This document shows, piece after piece, positions 1 through 6,126 of a DNA stretch of 16,953 nucleotides. Every line of letters starts with the position of its first letter. The stretch's first letter is position 1. The stretch lies in NCBI GenBank assembly GCA_902797065.1, contig CADBRK010000129.1, positions 1 through 16,953 of the forward strand, read 5' to 3'. The translations under genes and the position numbers were made by a program. Below the pieces are notes generated by a model that had not been told where the DNA came from, made no database searches, and saw nothing but the letters and a program-made list of their open reading frames with translations. The DNA is from an uncultured Ruminococcus sp. GTDB taxonomy: Bacteria; Bacillota; Clostridia; Oscillospirales; Acutalibacteraceae.

Positions 1-5
1 CCGGA

Positions 6-79
6 GGAGCTAAAGCTCCACGACGTTTGTTGACGTCGTCGCTCGCTCCAATCAAGCGAGCTTGTTGGAGCTTAGCTCC
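6..79. repeat. Nested inverted repeats (multi-hairpin element)
   Basis: Four perfect short hairpins follow one another: GGAGCT/AGCTCC (6-11 with 14-19), ACGACG/CGTCGT (20-25 with 34-39), GCTCGCT/AGCGAGC (41-47 with 55-61) and GGAGCT/AGCTCC (67-72 with 74-79). The first and last hairpins are also inverted copies of each other: 6-20 pairs with 66-79 apart from one extra A. The whole block could therefore fold as one cruciform with two inner arms. No coding region covers it and no run of Ts follows, so it does not look like a simple terminator. It may be an extragenic palindromic element or the end of something lying outside the window. Confidence 0.6.
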
Positions 80-164
80 TTGTTTAAGATGACTGCGATC
101 AGATAGTAACAATATGATAAATTCAATATAATTTTCGTCGTTACTCCAATATTTGTAAAACATA

Positions 165-193
165 TTGACAAAATAGTTATTGCATGATATAAT
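165..193 (+). promoter_or_regulatory. Consensus sigma-A promoter for the first DUF4190-like gene
   Basis: TTGACA at 165-170 and TATAAT at 188-193 with exactly 17 bases between them, a perfect housekeeping promoter. The predicted transcript start near 200 leaves a leader of about 40 bases before the ribosome binding site at 231-236. The promoter rules out translation starts upstream of about 200. Confidence 0.88.
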
Positions 194-242
194 TTTTAAT
201 GTATACAGGCTTGTTTTTTATCGACAGTCAGGAGGGAATCAA

Positions 243-641
243 ATGGGATACTACGATAACAAAAACAATTATCAGTTAAGTAATTATTACGATTATCAGA
301 ATCAATACAATCAGTACTACGGCTATAATAACCGCAATTCGGGAGGCGGTTCGTTCAATTCAAGACTGACTGCCGCTTTGGTACTCGGTATTATCTCCAC
401 ATCGTGTGCGGCAATTTTCGGCTTATTTTTCGGTCTTCTTAACCTTCTCACTCTCGGATGCGGTATAATCGGTATCGTTCTTGCCGTTCCGTGCAGGAAA
501 GCCCTGATCAGATACAGACTCCCCACAGGCAAAGCAACTGCCGCGCTTACACTTTCCATTATAGGCACATGTCTTTCGGGATTATCACTCCTCGGATATT
601 TCTTATTATGGGGCGCTTATACTACATACTATTACTGGTAA
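243..641 (+). CDS. DUF4190-like small membrane protein with Tyr/Asn/Gln-rich N-terminus
   Basis: Predicted membrane protein of 132 aa with no known function. Residues 1-40 are a low-complexity tail dominated by Tyr, Asn and Gln and ending in a Gly-rich stretch. Residues 42-82 form a hydrophobic hairpin (LTAALVLGIIST onward), a short basic linker follows (CRKALIRYRLPTGKATA), and a last membrane segment spans about 99-125. This two-part layout with repeated LxLGII/LSIIG segments matches the DUF4190 style of protein. The start at 243 is chosen because GGAGGG lies 6 bases upstream (231-236); an in-frame TTG at 180 falls inside the promoter. It has its own promoter and terminator and is a paralog of the next two genes. 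The tail should face one side of the membrane; which side is not clear. Confidence 0.8.
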   Translation: MGYYDNKNNYQLSNYYDYQNQYNQYYGYNNRNSGGGSFNSRLTAALVLGIISTSCAAIFGLFFGLLNLLTLGCGIIGIVLAVPCRKALIRYRLPTGKATAALTLSIIGTCLSGLSLLGYFLLWGAYTTYYYW

Positions 642-655
642 TAATCAAATTTTCC

Positions 656-686
656 AAAGACCGCAGAGAAATCGGCGGTCTTTTCT
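656..686 (+). terminator. Rho-independent terminator
   Basis: A 9-bp stem AAAGACCGC/GCGGTCTTT (656-664 with 675-683) around a 10-base loop, running into TTTT. It is almost identical to the terminator behind the third DUF4190-like gene (1945-1970), loop included. Confidence 0.85.
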
Positions 687-700
687 GTTGTGTATTTCTA

Positions 701-729
701 TTGACAGTTATGATGCTCTTTGTTATAAT
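701..729 (+). promoter_or_regulatory. Consensus sigma-A promoter for the second DUF4190-like gene
   Basis: TTGACA at 701-706 and TATAAT at 724-729, spacer 17. It follows directly on the terminator of the preceding gene, so the two genes are independent transcription units. Confidence 0.88.
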
Positions 730-784
730 ACGTATGACAAATCAGTTATCAGATCAACACAATCTAATCCGAGGAGTGAGTATC

Positions 785-1336
785 ATGTCATATCCCCAAT
801 ATCAGTATCAGAATCAGAATCAAAACCAATATCAAAACAATTACAGGGGCGGCAGTCCGAACAATGCTGCGCACTATCAGAACGCGTATTACGGGCAGGG
901 TGCTGTGTACCCGAACAATAATTACCAGGGCGGTATTTATAATCCCGGGCAGAATCAGGGCAGCTGTTATCAGAATGCGCAGTATCCGCAGGCGATGCCT
1001 GTACAGACAAAGGGAAGCGTCACCGCAAAATTAACCGTCGGATTCACGCTGAGCCTTATTTCCGTTGCAAGTATTCTGGTTTACGGTTTTTGTTTCTACG
1101 CACCTTTCATGATAATACTGTTGTTGGTTTCTCTTATATGCGGTATAGTAGGGCTTGTTATGTCCGCACAGTGCAAAAAGGTTTTGCTTTCGAATAATCG
1201 TTCTACATTGTTGGCAACGGCTTCAATCATTATTTCCATTATCGGCATATGCTTTGCGGGGCTGTTCATTATGGTGTCCGTACTCTGCATAGGTATAGCG
1301 GCAGGTTTGAGAGGTTTCTTAGAAGGTGCCTGGTAA
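785..1336 (+). CDS. DUF4190-like membrane protein with a long Gln/Asn/Tyr-rich, prion-like N-terminus
   Basis: Predicted membrane protein of 183 aa with unknown function. Residues 1-75 are almost entirely Gln, Asn, Tyr, Gly and Pro (YPQYQYQNQNQNQYQNNY and similar), a composition like the disordered prion-like domains of phase-separating proteins. The membrane part has hydrophobic stretches at about 82-103, 106-127 and 143-175, with a short basic linker (CKKVLLSNNRS) at the position where the neighbouring paralogs also have one. The start at 785 is chosen because GAGGAG lies 8 bases upstream (771-776); in-frame starts further upstream lie in the previous gene and in the promoter. It is separately transcribed, with its own promoter (701-729) and terminator (1382-1411). 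The paralogy to both flanking genes is seen in layout and motifs, not calculated. Confidence 0.8.
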   Translation: MSYPQYQYQNQNQNQYQNNYRGGSPNNAAHYQNAYYGQGAVYPNNNYQGGIYNPGQNQGSCYQNAQYPQAMPVQTKGSVTAKLTVGFTLSLISVASILVYGFCFYAPFMIILLLVSLICGIVGLVMSAQCKKVLLSNNRSTLLATASIIISIIGICFAGLFIMVSVLCIGIAAGLRGFLEGAW

Positions 1337-1381
1337 TATGTTAGAGACGAGATTACTTTTTAATACAAAATAAGTTTCCAA

Positions 1382-1411
1382 AAAAGCTCGTGATACCATT
1401 CATGAGCTTTT
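1382..1411 (+). terminator. Rho-independent terminator
   Basis: A 12-bp stem (1382-1393 with 1400-1411, one G-U pair) around the loop TACCAT. The 3' arm ends in TTTT, which is also the first unit of a TTTTGC repeat. Confidence 0.8.
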
Positions 1412-1431
1412 GCTTTTGCTTTTGCTTTTGC
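1408..1431 (+). repeat. Hexanucleotide tandem repeat TTTTGC x4
   Basis: Four exact copies of TTTTGC (1408-1413, 1414-1419, 1420-1425, 1426-1431), starting in the 3' arm of the terminator. The rest of the interval up to the next promoter at 1516 is AT-rich, with no gene seen. Confidence 0.85.
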
Positions 1432-1515
1432 TATTGTTAATATTCGGAAAAGTAACTATATTTTTCTCATAATTCTGTATTATTCGATTTATTACATTAA
1501 AATATGAAAAATATA

Positions 1516-1544
1516 TTGACAGACTGTTAAATGCGTGTTATAAT
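1516..1544 (+). promoter_or_regulatory. Consensus sigma-A promoter for the third DUF4190-like gene
   Basis: TTGACA at 1516-1521 and TATAAT at 1539-1544, spacer 17. This is the third perfect consensus promoter in a row, one for each paralog. Confidence 0.88.
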
Positions 1545-1594
1545 TTGGATAAAGTATGATTTTATACTTTAATTTTGGAAAGGAGGTAGATTAT

Positions 1595-1921
1595 ATGCCT
1601 AATCAGAATCCTCCGGGACGCGGTATGGCTATCGCTTCGTTGGTTCTCGGTATTGTTTCTGTAGTTTTCTTCTGGCTTAGCTTTGCTAATCTTATCGCAC
1701 TCATCTGCGGTATCGCTGGTATTATCTGTGCCGGCAAGGCAAGAAAGCTCATGATGTCTGTTGGTGCTCCTTCGGGTATGGCTACAGCAGGTCTTGTTCT
1801 TTCGATCATTGGTACTATTCTTTCTGGAATCGGTTTCTTTACTTGCACAGTTTGCGTACTTTGCGCAGCAGGTTCGGCATCAGCTGCAGACTGGGCCAGC
1901 ATGATGGATTCCTTGCAGTAA
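1595..1921 (+). CDS. DUF4190-like small membrane protein (short form)
   Basis: Predicted membrane protein of 108 aa with unknown function. It is the shortest of the three paralogs: the Gln/Asn-rich tail is reduced to MPNQNPPGRG. Two hydrophobic blocks (about 11-46 and 60-95) flank a basic linker (GKARKLMMSVGAPSGMATAG), the DUF4190-like layout. The start at 1595 is set by an excellent AAGGAGGT site (1580-1587, 7 bases upstream); an in-frame ATG at 1556 lies between promoter and ribosome site and gives an unlikely N-terminus. Together with the consensus promoter and many GCT, GGT and CTT codons, this suggests high expression, which is an inference. Confidence 0.82.
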   Translation: MPNQNPPGRGMAIASLVLGIVSVVFFWLSFANLIALICGIAGIICAGKARKLMMSVGAPSGMATAGLVLSIIGTILSGIGFFTCTVCVLCAAGSASAADWASMMDSLQ

Positions 1922-1944
1922 GCAAAAGTTACATAACATGCCAA

Positions 1945-1977
1945 AAGACCGCGGAGAAATCGGCGGTCTTACTTTTT
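1945..1977 (+). terminator. Rho-independent terminator (near-copy of the one at 656)
   Basis: Stem AAGACCGC/GCGGTCTT (1945-1952 with 1963-1970) followed by ACTTTTTA. Stem and loop match the terminator at 656-683 except for one loop base (A/G). The next gene starts only about 25 bases downstream and no promoter is visible between them. Confidence 0.8.
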
Positions 1978-1995
1978 ACTTAATTTGGAGGTTCT

Positions 1996-2793
1996 ATGTG
2001 TCCGCTGATAGATATTTTCGGGAGAGAGATAGGCACATACGGTCTGTGCGCTGTTATCGGATGTATTGTTTCCGTTTATTTTTTTTACCGCAATACCAAA
2101 TCGTACGGTCTGATTTTTGAAGACGTGGTATTATTGGCTGTCCCGACATTTCTCGGGCTGGTGATAGGCGGTCATATAGTTTTCGGATTTACGCATATTG
2201 ATGTTATGATCAAGCTTATCAAAAATATCGGCAAATTGTCTTTTAACGAGATAATCGGTGTATTATCCGCATGCTTCGGCGGTTCGGTGTTCTACGGAGG
2301 ATTTTTGGGTTCGTTGATCACATTCGTAATATTCACAAGGAAATACCCCGAAGAAATGAAGCTGAAATTCAGAGATACATTTGCGCTCTGCATTCCGCTG
2401 TTCCATGTTTTCGGACGAATAGGCTGTTTTCTGGGCGGCTGCTGCTACGGCATAGAATCGGAGTTCGGGTTTACAGTACACAACAACACATTGGTACCCG
2501 AAATTAACGACGTCTGCCGCTTCCCTACTCCGCTGCTGGAATCCTTCGGAAATCTGGTTATTTTTCTGATCCTGTTCGCGATATACAAGAAGAACCGAAT
2601 GAACGGCAAGCTCGTATTTTTATATATGATAATATATCCGTGCCTGAGGTTCTCCGATGAATTTTTAAGAGGCGACACCGTCCGAGGCATATATTTCGGA
2701 TTGTCAACCTCTCAATGGATAAGCATAATACTGTTTATAACAGCGGTAAGCTATTTTATAATTTCAAAAATCAGGAAACCAAAAACAGAATAA
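1996..2793 (+). CDS. Divergent prolipoprotein diacylglyceryl transferase (Lgt) family protein
   Basis: Multi-pass membrane protein of 265 aa. True Lgt transfers diacylglycerol from phosphatidylglycerol to the lipobox cysteine of prolipoproteins. Family features seen are the N-terminal IFGREIGTYGL segment, GSVFYGGFLG (96-105), the signature region GRIGCFLGGCCYG (140-152), FPTPLLES (177-183) and a late LRFSDEFLRGD (217-227). It deviates from classical Lgt: the usual HGG is YGG and the usual GRIGNF is GRIGCF, so the conserved His and Asn are missing and a CC pair appears. It may be an Lgt-like subfamily with altered activity rather than the main Lgt. The start at 1996 follows GGAGG (1987-1991) at close spacing. 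It sits just behind a terminator and upstream of a lipoprotein gene. Confidence 0.75.
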   Translation: MCPLIDIFGREIGTYGLCAVIGCIVSVYFFYRNTKSYGLIFEDVVLLAVPTFLGLVIGGHIVFGFTHIDVMIKLIKNIGKLSFNEIIGVLSACFGGSVFYGGFLGSLITFVIFTRKYPEEMKLKFRDTFALCIPLFHVFGRIGCFLGGCCYGIESEFGFTVHNNTLVPEINDVCRFPTPLLESFGNLVIFLILFAIYKKNRMNGKLVFLYMIIYPCLRFSDEFLRGDTVRGIYFGLSTSQWISIILFITAVSYFIISKIRKPKTE

Positions 2794-2803
2794 AAATCAA
2801 GTC

Positions 2804-2840
2804 AGAAGTCGGCATAAATGTGTCGACTTCTTCTTTTTTT
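2804..2840 (+). terminator. Rho-independent terminator of the Lgt-like gene
   Basis: Stem AGAAGTCG/CGACTTCT (2804-2811 with 2824-2831) followed by TCTTTTTTT. The next promoter starts immediately after it. Confidence 0.85.
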
Positions 2841-2841
2841 C

Positions 2842-2870
2842 TTGACAATCTTAAAAAATAGATTTACAAT
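2842..2870 (+). promoter_or_regulatory. Sigma-A promoter of the lipoprotein gene
   Basis: TTGACA at 2842-2847 and TACAAT at 2865-2870, spacer 17. The expected transcript start near 2877 makes the ATG at 2880 an unlikely start and favours the ATG at 2898. Confidence 0.8.
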
Positions 2871-2897
2871 GATAAAAAAATGAAAAGAGGATTTATT

Positions 2898-3587
2898 ATG
2901 AAAAAGATATTTATTGCAGTGTTAGCCGCAGCTTTGCTGCTTGCCGGCTGCACAAAGAGTCCCGACACAGCAGATACAGCTTCTTCCGCGCAGTCACAGC
3001 AGACGGTTGTTGAATCAAAAGCCGAGAATTCAAGCGCTGCCGGGTCAACGGAAGATGTATCCGAAACAGAAACGGCGTCCGACAGTGAAGCTACACCCGA
3101 AAGCACAGCCGCACCCGAAAGCAAGGCAGACACCGAGAGCACATCTGCACCCGAAAGCAAAGCAGACACCGAGAGCGAAGCCACACCCGAAAGCGAAACA
3201 GAATCCGACAGTGAAGATACCGAGAACGCCGACGAAGATATTTTCGCAGGCACATACACGGAATCCATAGCGGGCAGGGGCGTTGTCACCGTGACAAACA
3301 GCGGAGACAACATTTATTCTGTTCATGTAAGATGGTCAAGCAGCGCATATGAGCATGCCGAGTGGGATTTCAGCGGCGAGTGGAACGGCAGAGCTGTTCT
3401 TTTCTACGAAAACTGCACTAAGACCGTATACACGTACGACGAGGACGGAAACGAAACATCCGAGGTTGAATATACCGAAGGAACCGGATATATTCAGCTT
3501 GCTAACAAAGACGCCGATACGATCGCAATGTTCTGGCACGATGATGTCGAAGATGTTGCCGCCGACAGCGAATTCATCAAGCAGTAA
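2898..3587 (+). CDS. Predicted lipoprotein with acidic Ser/Thr/Glu linker and C-terminal domain of unknown function
   Basis: Secreted lipoprotein of 229 aa. The signal peptide ends in the lipobox LAGC with Cys18 as the lipidated residue. Residues from about 19 to 113 are a disordered, acidic linker rich in Ser, Thr, Glu, Ala and Pro, containing near-exact repeats APESKADTES. The remainder is a compact domain of about 115 residues (from IFAGTYTESIAGRG), with alternating hydrophobic strands and several Trp and Tyr residues. The domain looks like a beta-rich extracellular fold and I do not recognise a named family. The start at 2898 follows AAGAGG by 7 bases; the ATG at 2880 would sit at the transcript start. 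It is transcribed alone, between its own promoter and a shared terminator. Confidence 0.82.
   Translation: MKKIFIAVLAAALLLAGCTKSPDTADTASSAQSQQTVVESKAENSSAAGSTEDVSETETASDSEATPESTAAPESKADTESTSAPESKADTESEATPESETESDSEDTENADEDIFAGTYTESIAGRGVVTVTNSGDNIYSVHVRWSSSAYEHAEWDFSGEWNGRAVLFYENCTKTVYTYDEDGNETSEVEYTEGTGYIQLANKDADTIAMFWHDDVEDVAADSEFIKQ
3111..3176 (+). repeat. 30-bp in-frame direct repeat in the lipoprotein linker
   Basis: Two copies of a 30-base unit (3111-3140 and 3147-3176), differing at one base and separated by 6 bases, encode APESKADTES twice. Shorter degenerate copies (ACACCCGAAAGC) lie on both sides. This marks recent repeat expansion in the linker. Confidence 0.8.
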
Positions 3588-3602
3588 TAACTCTACCACC
3601 GC

Positions 3603-3637
3603 AAAAAACTCCTGCACACCAAGCGCAGGAGTTTAAT
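3603..3637. terminator. Bidirectional terminator between convergent genes
   Basis: A 10-bp stem AAACTCCTGC/GCAGGAGTTT (3606-3615 with 3625-3634). A-rich sequence on the left (3603-3608) gives a U-tract for the minus-strand operon, and TTTAATTT on the right serves the plus-strand lipoprotein gene. Confidence 0.82.
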
Positions 3638-3642
3638 TTGTA

Positions 3643-4581
3643 TTATTGCATTATTGCCGTATCGTGATTCCCCGAGAGTATCTTTTCGGGAACGGCAAAT
3701 CTGATGCCGTTCGGGATAATGTCTATAACGGCAGAAGGCATCGGTACTACTTCGCCGTCAAGAGAAATGCAGAATCCGTCGTCGGCAGTTATTTCTACGT
3801 GTTTACACTGTCTGTAATGCAGAAAATCCTTAAATCTCGGGTCTGTAAGGTGCGTACCCTGCGCATAGTATTTAACAAGGCTTACAAATTTCGCCCTTGA
3901 AACAGGATCAGAAACACATATATCGAGTAGTCCGTCGTTTATCATAGCTTTGGGCGCACATTTGTATTTTCCGCCGACATACCTGCCGTTTGCAACGGTA
4001 CACAGCAGAAAATCTCCGCTGCACATCACTTCTTCGTCGGCAGTGATGACCGCACGGTTCTTCATAGCCTTGGCAAGCCCCATAACTACGCCCGTTGTAT
4101 AGGCATTTTTGCCGCCGATAAGCTTCTTCGAGCGCACCTCGTCCATCTTTTTTGCAACATAAGAGTCAAAGCCGAAGTGACAGATATTTATACAGAACCT
4201 GTCGTTGACCTTCATCACATCAATAGGTATTTCCTTTGCTCGTGTAAGCTCGGTGATATTAAGAAAATCCTCTTTGCTGCCGAAGCATTTGACAAAATCG
4301 TTGCCGCTGCCGCACGGATATACCGTCATGCTTGCCTGAGGGTACATGGCTATGCCGTTTACAACCTCGTTGATCGTACCGTCGCCGCCGCACGCATAAA
4401 AACGCACCGCCTCGCTGTGAGATTCAAGGTATTTCCTGATATATTTTTCTGCGTCGCCCTTGCCCTTTGTGAGGTAAACAGAACATTCAAATTCCTTCCC
4501 CAAAGAAGAAAGGCTGCTGTAGATGATCTGTGAGGCATTCCCCTGCCCCGACACAGGATTGACGATAAATATATGTTTCAT
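3643..4581 (-). CDS. Diacylglycerol kinase / lipid kinase family protein (YegS/BmrU type)
   Basis: Cytosolic or membrane-associated lipid kinase of 312 aa that should phosphorylate diacylglycerol or a related lipid using ATP. N-terminal IFIVNPVSGQG (4-14) is the family opening; GGDGT at 65-69 is the nucleotide-binding motif followed by INEVVNG; GSGND at 91-95 is the second glycine-rich signature. The length is usual for the family. The start at 4581 is chosen because AAGGGG lies 8 bases upstream; an in-frame GTG at 4590 would overlap the ribosome site. It is the last gene of a minus-strand run, 33 bases after the ABC-like gene with no terminator between. It may recycle diacylglycerol in the envelope. 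The exact lipid substrate cannot be read from sequence. Confidence 0.88.
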   Translation of the reverse strand: MKHIFIVNPVSGQGNASQIIYSSLSSLGKEFECSVYLTKGKGDAEKYIRKYLESHSEAVRFYACGGDGTINEVVNGIAMYPQASMTVYPCGSGNDFVKCFGSKEDFLNITELTRAKEIPIDVMKVNDRFCINICHFGFDSYVAKKMDEVRSKKLIGGKNAYTTGVVMGLAKAMKNRAVITADEEVMCSGDFLLCTVANGRYVGGKYKCAPKAMINDGLLDICVSDPVSRAKFVSLVKYYAQGTHLTDPRFKDFLHYRQCKHVEITADDGFCISLDGEVVPMPSAVIDIIPNGIRFAVPEKILSGNHDTAIMQ

Positions 4582-4614
4582 AATATTCACCCCTTACAGA
4601 ATGAGATTTTTACA

Positions 4615-5325
4615 CTATCCGTAAAGCTCCTCCAGACGTTCCCTGACCTTTGCTTTATTGTTTGTAACAGCGATCATGCCCTTTGATTTAAGCGAATCAT
4701 CTGTTACCGTAACAACATCACCGCACGCTGCGGCTATGTCAATATCTTTGGTGAAAACAAGCAGAGAAAGCCCTATCTTCTTTTTGAGACCAAGAAACCT
4801 TTCAAGCTCCGATCTGCGTTCATTTTCCGATAAAGCGGCGAATGGCTCGTTCAATACAATAAGCTCGTGCGAACACATATACGCCGCAAACACCTCTCCC
4901 CTTGCCCGGATATTTTCGGGCAGAGAAGAAAAAGGCTGTTCGCCGTACTGCTGAAGTTCCATAGACGGCAGCTCTTTTTTTACAAGTACGGCTGTCATTG
5001 TACGGGAAAGTCCTCGCTTTACTATAGGCGCGGCGGCGATCTCGCTGATCGTTTTGCGTTTTGGTACGGCGCTCACTCTTGACACCGTGCCGAAAGCGTT
5101 CTTCTCTTTTGTGACGTCGTCGCCTTTAAAGAACACCTTGCCTTTATCCGGTTTTACCGAACCCGCAAGAATATCGAACATCAGATCGCAGACATCGCCG
5201 TTTTTGCATAATATCGAAAGGCTGTCTCCCGACGGTACGGAAAAGCTCACGCCGTCAAGGGAAGCCTTTTTTGTTTTTTTGACAATATTCGATACCTCGA
5301 GTATCGGTATGCGAACCTTTTTCAT
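4615..5325 (-). CDS. Degenerate ABC-type ATPase-like protein (catalytic motifs lost)
   Basis: Protein of 236 aa with the overall plan of an ABC transporter ATPase: LEVSNIVK opening, DGVSFSVPSGDSLSIL, FDILAGSVKPDKGKVFFKGDDVT, and later ELIVLNEPFAALSENERRSE. Every catalytic motif is altered. The Walker A site reads LCKNGDVCD (39-47), with no GxGK[ST]. The LSGGQ signature region reads SSLPENIRARGEV (133-145). Walker B has Asn for Asp (IVLNEP, 156-161) though the Glu is kept. The switch His is Lys (FTKD, 191-194). It probably cannot hydrolyse ATP and may be a structural or regulatory protein. The frame is intact, so this is not a simple pseudogene. The start lies 2 bases after the stop of the cohesin-like gene, implying coupled translation. 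No permease gene is near. Confidence 0.75.
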   Translation of the reverse strand: MKKVRIPILEVSNIVKKTKKASLDGVSFSVPSGDSLSILCKNGDVCDLMFDILAGSVKPDKGKVFFKGDDVTKEKNAFGTVSRVSAVPKRKTISEIAAAPIVKRGLSRTMTAVLVKKELPSMELQQYGEQPFSSLPENIRARGEVFAAYMCSHELIVLNEPFAALSENERRSELERFLGLKKKIGLSLLVFTKDIDIAAACGDVVTVTDDSLKSKGMIAVTNNKAKVRERLEELYG

Positions 5326-5327
5326 GA

Positions 5328-6113
5328 TTACTTCTTCTTTTTGTTGAATACAGTGAAGCCGATCGCGCCTGCCACTGCAAGAACAAATACTACTATGATA
5401 ACAATAAGGATAGTTTTACCCGATGATTTGCCGCCGTCTTCGGGGTCGGGTTTGTCTTCGGGGATTGAAGGCACGGAAACATCGGATCTTGCCGAATCGG
5501 GTACGTTCTCGTTTGGTACGCCGACAAACATATCTTCGATCTTAAAGCTGTCGGAAGTCATATACTGCTGCATCTCGTCTGCGTCCGTTCCGAGATACGG
5601 AGCTTCGTTCTTTTCGTATGTATTGACAGTTGTGACCTCTCTGTCCGTGTACTCGTCTTTGGTATAGTCCTTCATCTCTTCGTCATTCGGGAAAAACTCA
5701 TCGAACTCACACTTTACCGTTGTGCTGCCCTGAGCGGTGTCGAGTACCTTAAACGAAACGGTGACTATCATTCTCTCGGTTTTGAGATCATAGCCGTATG
5801 CGTTTACGGCAGAGAAGTATATCGCTCCCTCATCAGCCGAAATGTTATGCATAGCGTTGTTGAACACGTCAAAGCCGATCGAACCGTCTATATACTGCAG
5901 AAAGCTTGTGTCAAAATTGATATAGCAGCCTGCGCCGCCGACTTCCTTCTGCACGCCGCCGACATAATACTCATATGTCACAGTGTCGCCCTTGTTTACT
6001 GTTTGTCCGTTTACGGTAAGAGCATCGTCCGCAAAGGCTGTTACGGAGATCAATGATGTCAATGCAAAAACTTTCATTAATAATGCGAGTACGGATAATA
6101 ATTTCTTTTTCAT
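5328..6113 (-). CDS. Membrane-anchored cohesin-like surface protein
   Basis: Predicted extracellular protein of 261 aa. A signal peptide covers residues 1-28 (cleavage after AFA), a cohesin-like beta-sandwich about 32-165, a Pro/Asp/Glu-rich linker about 200-232, one transmembrane helix 234-256, and a short basic tail (NKKKK). Cohesin-like features are VNKGDTVTYEYYV, a GCYINFDTSFLQYIDGS strand pair with the typical YDxxxLxY spacing, GAIYFSAVNAYGYDL, and ITVSFKVLD-like MIVTVSFKVLD. Cohesins bind dockerins in cellulosomes; relatives without cellulosomes occur in many bacteria, and no dockerin is in this window. AGAGGTG precedes the start. It lies 13 bases after a gene of the same architecture, and the ABC-like gene starts 2 bases after its stop. 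Confidence 0.72.
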   Translation of the reverse strand: MKKKLLSVLALLMKVFALTSLISVTAFADDALTVNGQTVNKGDTVTYEYYVGGVQKEVGGAGCYINFDTSFLQYIDGSIGFDVFNNAMHNISADEGAIYFSAVNAYGYDLKTERMIVTVSFKVLDTAQGSTTVKCEFDEFFPNDEEMKDYTKDEYTDREVTTVNTYEKNEAPYLGTDADEMQQYMTSDSFKIEDMFVGVPNENVPDSARSDVSVPSIPEDKPDPEDGGKSSGKTILIVIIVVFVLAVAGAIGFTVFNKKKK

Positions 6114-6126
6114 AGTGCACCTCTGT

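Noticed and set aside
458..784. Upstream extension of the second DUF4190-like gene
   Set aside because: It would run through the previous gene, a terminator and the promoter; the ATG at 785 has a good ribosome site.
2864..3313. Minus-strand open frame rich in Ser, Val and Leu
   Set aside because: It is the mirror of the repetitive lipoprotein linker; low-complexity codons keep the opposite strand open.
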